NCBI GenBank assembly: GCA_947253155.1
Contig: CAMXYK010000004.1
Coordinates: 1 to 64,000 of the forward strand
Reading direction: 5' to 3'
DNA length: 64,000 nucleotides
From: an uncultured Bifidobacteriaceae bacterium
GTDB taxonomy: Bacteria; Actinomycetota; Actinomycetes; Actinomycetales; Bifidobacteriaceae
Shown here: positions 58,797 through 64,000 of the stretch, in pieces
Layout: the number at the start of each line of letters is the position of its first letter
Position numbering within the stretch: the first letter of the stretch is position 1
Position numbers and translations under genes: made by a program
Notes under the pieces: model-generated
Told to the model about the DNA's origin: nothing
The model's database searches: none
The model's input: only the letters and a program-made list of their open reading frames with translations

Positions 58797-58942
58797 CAAG
58801 TTAATGTATTTCGCAAGTTACTAAAATTTGTATTTCGCAAGTTACTAGCGTTCCGAAATTTACTAAAATTTGTATTCCGCAATTTATTAGCAATTTATTA
58901 GAGATTTATTAGCAATTTATTCGCAATTTATTCGCAATTTGC
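58797..58942. repeat. Degenerate short tandem repeats upstream of metG
   Basis: Two 24-bp-spaced copies of TGTATTTCGCAAGTTACTA, then degenerate versions, then several copies of AGCAATTTATT and TTCGCAATTTA. AT-rich and without coding potential. Confidence 0.8.
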
Positions 58943-58978
58943 CAGCACTGTCCGCGCTGAACAAGATAATATTGGGCT

Positions 58979-60850
58979 ATGAGTCATATTTTGGTGAATG
59001 TTGCTTGGCCGTATGCTAACGGCCCTCGTCATATTGGTCACGTTGCAGGCTTCGGGGTGCCTTCCGACGTGTATGCGCGTTACGAGCGCATGAAAGGAAA
59101 TGACGTTTTAATGGTGTCGGGCACGGACGAGCACGGCACGCCGATTTTGGTAGAAGCCGATAAAGAAGGCGTTTCTGCGCAGGAACTTGCGAACCGCTAC
59201 AATCGCGTTATTACCAAGGATTTGTGCGATTTAGGTTTAAGCTACGATTTATTCACGCGCACAACTACCGCAAACCACGAACACGTTGTGCAGGAAATGT
59301 TCCGCCAGTGCTTAAAGAACGGTTATATTTACAAAGGCACGCAAAAAGTTGCTATTTCTCCTTCTACCGGTCGCACTTTGCCGGATCGTTATATTGAAGG
59401 CACGTGTCCATTGTGTGGTGCGGACGGCGCTCGCGGCGATCAGTGCGATGCTTGCGGTAATGAGCTTGACCCGGATGAGCTTATTAACCCGGTTTCCAAG
59501 ATTAATGGCGAAACTCCGCGCTTTGAAGAAACTGAGCACTATTTCCTCGATTTGCCAGCTTTAGCTGAAGCGAATGTTAATTGGCTTCATTCCCGAGACG
59601 GCTGGCGCACGAATGTTATTAACTTCTCGCTTGGATTATTTAATGAAGTAAAGCCTCGTGCTATTACGCGCGATATTGATTGGGGCATTCCTGTTCCTGT
59701 TGAAGGTTGGATTGACAATCCGAATAAGCGTTTGTACGTGTGGTTTGATGCCGTAATTGGCTACTTGTCTGCCTCCATTGAGTGGGCTCGCAGGCAAGGA
59801 AAACCGGATGCTTGGCGCGACTGGTGGTGCGATCCTAAATCTCCTGGCTACTACTTCATGGGCAAAGATAACATCACATTCCATTCTCAAATTTGGCCTT
59901 CGGAAATGCTTGCTTATAACGGAGCTGGCTCTAAGGGCGGCGAGGCTGGTGTTTACGGTCCGCTTAATATGCCTGAGCAGGTTGTAGCTTCCGAGTTTAT
60001 GACTATGGAAGGTAAGAAGTTTAGTTCTTCGCGCGGAATTGTGATTTACGTGAAGGATATTTTGGCTCGTTACCCAGTGGATGCAGTGCGTTACTACATT
60101 TCTATTGCGGGTCCGGAAAATTCCGATGCTGATTTTACTTGGGCTGAGTTTGCGCGCCATAATAACGAAGAGCTTGCCGCAAGTTGGGGCAATCTTGTAA
60201 ACCGCGTGGCAAATCTTATTAATAAAAACTTTGGTGTGATTCCTCCGCTTGATGAAGATTCTATGACGGATATGGATCGTGCTTTGCTTGATCAAACTTC
60301 TAACGCTTTTGAAATTGTTGGAGGAATGATTGAGCGCCACCGTCAAAAGAATGCTCTTTCGGAAGCGATGCGCGTTGTGGCGGATATTAATAAATATATC
60401 TCTGCAACTGAGCCGTGGAAGATTAAGGATGATGAAGCTCGACTTGGAACGGTTTTGCATGTTGCGGCTCAAGCTGTTTCTGATGCTAACCACTTGCTTG
60501 CTCCATTCTTGCCTCATTCTGCGCAAAAGGTTTGGGAAGCTCTTGGAGGAACCGGCGTGTTCTCGCCGCTGCCTCATATTGAGGAAGTTGAGGATTTGGA
60601 TAATCCGGACTTTAAGTATCCGATTATTACGGGTGATTATCGTTTGGGTGAGACCGTGCATCCTTGGGAGAGTGAGGAATTGGTAGCTGGTACGCCTGTG
60701 CCGAAGCCAACGCCTATTTTTGCTAAGATTCCGAAGGAAGCGGTAGATGAAGAGCTTGAGCGTTTTGCTTCTGCGTTGGCTGAGCGTCAGCGTGCCGAAG
60801 CAGAAAGACTTGCTGCCGCGAAAAAATCTTTGGAAAATAGTGGCAATTAG
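58979..60850 (+). CDS. metG: Methionyl-tRNA synthetase
   Basis: Class I aminoacyl-tRNA synthetase of 623 residues. HIGH is at 18-21, a zinc-binding CPLCGADGARGDQCDACG segment follows in the connective domain, and the KMSKS-equivalent reads KFSSSRG. The anticodon-binding helices follow; no C-terminal EMAP-like tRNA-binding domain is present. No Shine-Dalgarno sequence precedes the ATG, but GATAAT lies eight bases upstream, so translation may be leaderless. Downstream lies a candidate small RNA. Confidence 0.95.
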   Translation: MSHILVNVAWPYANGPRHIGHVAGFGVPSDVYARYERMKGNDVLMVSGTDEHGTPILVEADKEGVSAQELANRYNRVITKDLCDLGLSYDLFTRTTTANHEHVVQEMFRQCLKNGYIYKGTQKVAISPSTGRTLPDRYIEGTCPLCGADGARGDQCDACGNELDPDELINPVSKINGETPRFEETEHYFLDLPALAEANVNWLHSRDGWRTNVINFSLGLFNEVKPRAITRDIDWGIPVPVEGWIDNPNKRLYVWFDAVIGYLSASIEWARRQGKPDAWRDWWCDPKSPGYYFMGKDNITFHSQIWPSEMLAYNGAGSKGGEAGVYGPLNMPEQVVASEFMTMEGKKFSSSRGIVIYVKDILARYPVDAVRYYISIAGPENSDADFTWAEFARHNNEELAASWGNLVNRVANLINKNFGVIPPLDEDSMTDMDRALLDQTSNAFEIVGGMIERHRQKNALSEAMRVVADINKYISATEPWKIKDDEARLGTVLHVAAQAVSDANHLLAPFLPHSAQKVWEALGGTGVFSPLPHIEEVEDLDNPDFKYPIITGDYRLGETVHPWESEELVAGTPVPKPTPIFAKIPKEAVDEELERFASALAERQRAEAERLAAAKKSLENSGN

Positions 60851-60977
60851 CTTGAAATTTTTCAGAAGAATAACGTAAAATAACACAAAATAGCTATTAA
60901 TTGTCTGTAAGGAAAAATATTTAAAAAAAAATTAAAAAATTTTTTTAAAAACCCTTTTCTTTGGACGAAAGTTTAGT

Positions 60978-61098
60978 TATACTAACAGATGTTAATGGTT
61001 CGCCATTAGCGAGGTTCGTTCGCGAACCCCATAATTGAAACCTTCTTCTCTCTTTCTCTCTGCCCCGGCGGGATTTTTCTCGCCGGGCTTCTTTTTAT
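60978..61098 (+). ncRNA. Candidate structured small RNA
   Basis: A -10 box TATACT (60978-60983), preceded by long A/T tracts, places a start at about 60990. There an 8-bp hairpin with a TTCG loop begins (60991-61010). A second hairpin with a TTCG loop follows (GGTTCG/CGAACC, 61013-61028), then a C/U-rich single-stranded stretch (61041-61063) able to pair with Shine-Dalgarno-like sequence. It ends in a terminator, CCCGGCG/CGCCGGG (61064-61087) plus a T-rich run. I recognise no known RNA family. The -35 box is weak. Confidence 0.55.
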
Positions 61099-61148
61099 CG
61101 CTTTTTATACTTTTTATCCTTCGCAAGTATTCGCAAAGCTGCAGCACT

Positions 61149-61286
61149 GTTAAAAACTCAGTCTCGTATCTGAGAAAGTAACGATAATTGACAAAACACT
61201 GTTATTTTCTCAGTCATCTGACTGAGAAAATAACGGTAATCACTCAAACACCGTTACTAACTCAGTCAGATGACTGAGAAAATAAC
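61149..61286. repeat. 52-bp palindromic repeat array R3 (3 units)
   Basis: Units start at 61149, 61201 and 61253, exactly 52 bp apart, with 18-bp linkers. The middle unit is a perfect 16-bp stem (GTTATTTTCTCAGTCA) with a 2-base centre; its neighbours are imperfect. Centres are TCTCGTAT, TCATCTGA and TCAGATGA. Confidence 0.92.
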
Positions 61287-61337
61287 AGTCATGAGACCCT
61301 CGCACAGAACGCTGGTGTAGCTACAAATGCGGGGAAG

Positions 61338-61492
61338 TGTGCGCGTGTTTGTGGACTTGCGTCTATCTTAAGTACACAAACACGATGTGAGGTGCGCGCA
61401 TTCGTGGACTTGCGTCTATCTTAAGTACACAAACACGATGTGAGGTGCGCGCATTTGTGGACTTACATCCAACTCAAGTACACAGACACGAG
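61338..61492. repeat. 53-bp tandem repeat (3 units), each a hairpin
   Basis: Three copies with a 53-bp period; the first two are nearly identical and the third diverges. Each unit contains an inverted repeat; in the first it is GTGTTTGTG/CACAAACAC (61345-61353, 61375-61383) with an inner ACTT/AAGT pair. Confidence 0.88.
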
Positions 61493-61530
61493 AAAAATCT
61501 CCGGCAAATGTTCCATAAAACCGTTAAAAT

Positions 61531-61563
61531 AAAAGCGCAGACTGCAAAAAGCAATCTGCGCTT
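61531..61563 (-). terminator. Terminator of the C1 aminopeptidase gene
   Basis: Stem AAGCGCAGATTGC/GCAGTCTGCGCTT on the minus strand (one mismatch) with a T-rich loop, followed by TTATTTT. Confidence 0.85.
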
Positions 61564-61586
61564 CTATACTTACGCAATACTCAAGT

Positions 61587-63053
61587 TTAGCGGCAGCGCT
61601 TAGTAAGCGGCTCCCACGGCTCAAGCATTACTGGCTCTTGACTTGCAACGGCTAGAGTTGCTTCGTCAAGATACTTCTTATTGATGATTATTTCCGTAAC
61701 GTAGCGGTCGAACCATTCTGCAGAACCGACGTAATAGCCATCTTCGCCTGCGTCTTTGCCCCAGCTGTTCTCAATCTTCCAGCGATCCGGGTTGCCGTCT
61801 TTATCCAAGTTCACGCCCGTAAACGTCATAGCGTGATTTCCAGGAATATCCATGTATTCCAATCCCTTCGCCTTGTCAAATGTGAATTCAACGTCGAAGA
61901 GCTGATCCACGCGCACTACTGCAGGATCGAAGAATCCACTGTCGCGCAAGGAGAATTGCGTGCAATCGCATGCGAACCAGATTGGGTGACCGTCGCTAAG
62001 CTGTGCGACGGCTGCCTTCTTGAATACGTCGAGAGGAACGTTTACGAATTCCATTCCCTTCGTTTCTGCCACGTTGGTGCTGTACTTGATTTGGTAGAGC
62101 TTGTTGAAAGGAGTACGTTCCATTGGGCAGTTGCATACTGTTACGAAGTCGTTTACGTCAACAGGCACGTACTTTTTGGCGAATTCGAGTGGGGTGATGC
62201 CGTATTCGCGAATCATTGGACGTTCGTCTTTGCCAGTTTTTGGCTTGTCGTCCTTCTTGTCGTCCTTCTTGTCGTCAGATTCGCCGGCTTTTTCGCCGTC
62301 CTTGCTGCCGTCCTTCTTTTCGTCCTTCTTATCGTCGTCATCATCTTTAGTGCGCGCGAAGAAGTCGAACTTTGCTGGCGGCTCGCCCAAAGCAATAGTC
62401 GTCATTCGATACACGGTTTCCAAATCGCGAACTTTCATCTCGCGCAATTCTTCCAAAGAAGCACCGTTCTTATGAGCCTCGCGCAACTCGCACGCGAATT
62501 CGCGCAACTTTGTATTGATGTACTGCACGAAGGAATCAGAATCGACTGCGTTTTGCGAATCTGGATAAGCGCTCTTTGGCACAAGACCGTACTTGTTCAC
62601 CAAGTTGACGAACATCTGCCACCAACCGCCATCGTCGATTGGACCTTCGTTAATAATCTCAAAAATTCGGCTATCAACTGGCTCATCCAAAGTTGAAAGC
62701 ACGTTTTCCAAGTAAGCATTTGCTTTTTCAATCTTGTCCCAGAAGAACAGGTAGCTTTCGGAAAACTCAAAGTCGTCTAAATTCCACTTATGCATTAATT
62801 CGTAGCGCAAAGTGTTAAGTGACGCGAACATCCAGCAGCGTCCGGAGCGCTTTTGGTTAGTAATGCTTCCTTGATTTAGTTCTACAGAGAATTCGCGTGG
62901 AAGTGCGCGCTTTCCTTGATAGCTTGTGGCAGCTTTAAGCACGCCGTTGTTCACTGCTGCGTTTGCAGCTAAGAGGTTTGCGCGCTGTGCGTTGAAGTGC
63001 TCAGAATATGTTTTTACGTGTTCAAGGGTGACGGCTTTTACGTTTTCGGCCAT
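61587..63053 (-). CDS. pepC: C1B aminopeptidase (PepC / bleomycin hydrolase family)
   Basis: Papain-fold cysteine aminopeptidase, 488 residues, cytoplasmic. The catalytic residues are Cys73 (SGRCWMFASLN), His407 (GNHAMTFTG) and Asn429 (IENSWG). A Lys/Asp/Glu-rich segment of about 42 residues (236-277), beginning KDDDDDKKDEKKDG, is inserted within the FDFFART...PLEFAKKYV region and makes the protein longer than usual PepC (about 440-450). AAGGAGATTAAGG lies upstream of the ATG. Family members form hexamers that trim peptides; the insertion would be exposed and disordered (inference). Confidence 0.93.
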   Translation of the reverse strand: MAENVKAVTLEHVKTYSEHFNAQRANLLAANAAVNNGVLKAATSYQGKRALPREFSVELNQGSITNQKRSGRCWMFASLNTLRYELMHKWNLDDFEFSESYLFFWDKIEKANAYLENVLSTLDEPVDSRIFEIINEGPIDDGGWWQMFVNLVNKYGLVPKSAYPDSQNAVDSDSFVQYINTKLREFACELREAHKNGASLEELREMKVRDLETVYRMTTIALGEPPAKFDFFARTKDDDDDKKDEKKDGSKDGEKAGESDDKKDDKKDDKPKTGKDERPMIREYGITPLEFAKKYVPVDVNDFVTVCNCPMERTPFNKLYQIKYSTNVAETKGMEFVNVPLDVFKKAAVAQLSDGHPIWFACDCTQFSLRDSGFFDPAVVRVDQLFDVEFTFDKAKGLEYMDIPGNHAMTFTGVNLDKDGNPDRWKIENSWGKDAGEDGYYVGSAEWFDRYVTEIIINKKYLDEATLAVASQEPVMLEPWEPLTKRCR

Positions 63054-63448
63054 GAGTTTCCTTAATCTCCTTTAGAGTTGAAAATACGAATAACAGTTAT
63101 TGTAGTATGCTCAATGTCTCATGAGTGTTTCTTATTTTGCGCCTATTTTCGGCATTTATAAGAATAACATTAAATATTTTTATAAAACTATACTTTTTTC
63201 GTTAAATATTCTGTTTTTATAATTAAATTTTGAATTTATTATATTTAATAATTTTGCATATTTTATGCTATAAAAATAAATTTTTTATTAAATAATATTT
63301 TAATTTTATAAAAGCGAAATTTCGCGAAATCCTTGCTATTCTGCGCTTTTATCATATGAATATAATGCAATTACTACCTATTTAACTATGCAATATAGTG
63401 CTAATTTTTTAAAAAATTATGTTACAAAAATATTTTCTGTTTAAGCCT
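63054..63448. other. Very AT-rich gap without genes
   Basis: I see no coding sequence or RNA gene. It presumably holds the minus-strand promoter of pepC, which I could not identify with confidence. Confidence 0.65.
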
Positions 63449-63476
63449 TTGTACATAGCTTGGCTAAAAATATACT
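63449..63476 (+). promoter_or_regulatory. Promoter of the oligopeptide permease operon
   Basis: TTGTAC (63449-63454) and TATACT (63471-63476) are 16 bp apart. The leader of about 110 bases contains a perfect hairpin GTAAATC/GATTTAC (63554-63571). Confidence 0.65.
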
Positions 63477-63593
63477 AATTATGTGTCCCGAATTGACAAG
63501 GGTCAGTTTAAACGCGCCTTTTTTAAAGTGCGTTGGGATGAATCGGTGATGCTGTAAATCTTACGATTTACGACTGCCCAATGGAGGTAAGCA

Positions 63594-63623
63594 ATGGTTA
63601 GGCGTAGAAAAGAGTCACAATGA
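63594..63623 (+). CDS. Nine-codon leader ORF coupled to the permease
   Basis: ATG with GGAGG five to nine bases upstream encodes MVRRRKESQ and stops at TGA (63621-63623), overlapping the permease ATG (63620) by four bases. The permease itself has no good ribosome-binding site, so its translation probably depends on ribosomes finishing this peptide. Confidence 0.5.
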   Translation: MVRRRKESQ

Positions 63624-64000
63624 TACGATACATCGTTAAACGATGCCTTAATTATGTGGTGATGTTGTTTGTCGCCGTATCCATGACATATTTTTTGGCT
63701 AGCTCATTTATGGATCCGCGTTCGAACTATATGTCTCGACATCCTCATCCACCTATTGCATCAATCAACCGTTCCTTGGATTTGGCAAATATTAACGATC
63801 AGACTCCGGTCTTCACTCGTTATTGCCGTTGGCTTTACAACATTTTCACTCAATGGAATTGGGGATTGAGCCCAGATCAGGCTCCAGTTGGCCCTGCAAT
63901 CGCAACTCGTATTGGTGCTTCTGTGCAGTTGGTTACTGGCGCTACAATTCTTGGCATTGTTTTCGGTGTTAGCGTTGGCGTTTACACTGCTATTCGCCAG
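63620..64000 (+). CDS. Oligopeptide ABC transporter permease (OppB/DppB-like), cut by window end
   Basis: The first 127 codons of a DppB/OppB-type permease. The N-terminus MIRYIVKRCLNYVVMLFVAV is the first transmembrane helix, then MTYFLASSFMDPRS and the periplasmic loop RYCRWLYNIFTQWNWGLS, then a further membrane segment (LGIVFGVSVGVYTAI). It would form a channel for peptide uptake with a second permease and ATPases expected downstream. The start is set by overlap with the leader ORF. Confidence 0.88.
   Translation, partial: MIRYIVKRCLNYVVMLFVAVSMTYFLASSFMDPRSNYMSRHPHPPIASINRSLDLANINDQTPVFTRYCRWLYNIFTQWNWGLSPDQAPVGPAIATRIGASVQLVTGATILGIVFGVSVGVYTAIRQ

Larger units (their letters stand above)
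60851..61586. other. Gene-free interval with sRNA candidate and repeat arrays
   Basis: No protein gene seen. It contains an A/T-tract region (60915-60955), the candidate sRNA (60990-61098), palindrome array R3 (61149-61286), a 53-bp tandem hairpin repeat (61338-61492) and the pepC terminator (61531-61563). Confidence 0.85.

Overview
The window is a chromosomal segment of a low-GC member of the Bifidobacteriaceae, most likely Gardnerella (inference). The signs are actinobacterial features (HspR/HAIR heat-shock control, inositol-1-phosphate synthase, Zn-finger-less DnaJ beside HspR, variant-leucine-repeat protein) in an AT-rich genome that is built around alpha-glucan use and carries large LPXTG-type surface proteins. 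I see no tRNA, rRNA, transposase, phage or CRISPR genes.

Layout. 1-3.8 kb: a LacI regulator divergent from a sugar ABC permease pair plus a DUF624 membrane protein. 3.8-6.7 kb: an LPKTG surface protein with InlB-type repeats. Its promoter runs straight into a (GACA)9 tract, and the gene is bracketed by arrays of a 52-bp palindromic repeat. 6.7-20.9 kb: an alpha-glucan block with 4-alpha-glucanotransferase, type I pullulanase, a maltodextrin-type ABC importer (binding protein, two permeases), a GH13 glucosidase, a TraX-like membrane protein and a GH31 glucosidase. 21.1-26.8 kb: a 1915-residue FIVAR-repeat surface protein with a G9 tract inside its coding region. 27.2-30.3 kb: TPP riboswitch and thiOSGF (thiazole synthesis). 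30.4-35.7 kb: HAIR operator, dnaK-grpE-dnaJ-hspR, then a convergent HAD phosphatase. 35.8-45.9 kb: housekeeping genes (PBP, ino1, SRP RNA, PAP2 phosphatase, topA, tmk, holB). 45.9-51.8 kb: a compact PTS island (LacI regulator, HPr, EI, ascorbate-family EIIA/B/C). 51.9-63.1 kb: PEBP protein, C69 dipeptidase, fhs, a small toxin-antitoxin-like pair, rsmI, an AbiEi-like/LRV pair, metG and a PepC-type aminopeptidase. 63.6 kb to the end: a truncated oligopeptide ABC permease preceded by a coupled leader ORF.

The carbohydrate genes fit together. The ABC importer takes up malto-oligosaccharides, pullulanase and MalQ trim and rearrange them in the cytoplasm, and the GH13/GH31 glucosidases release glucose; this suits a bacterium living on host glycogen breakdown products.

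The least ordinary features are structural. They are (i) three arrays of a palindromic unit with an exact 52-bp period, (ii) a second hairpin element found after both surface-protein genes with paired base changes in its stems, (iii) simple repeats placed where slippage would switch or tune those surface genes, (iv) a candidate small RNA after metG with two UUCG hairpins, a C/U-rich stretch and a terminator, and (v) short tandem duplications that repeat the stop codon at many gene ends.
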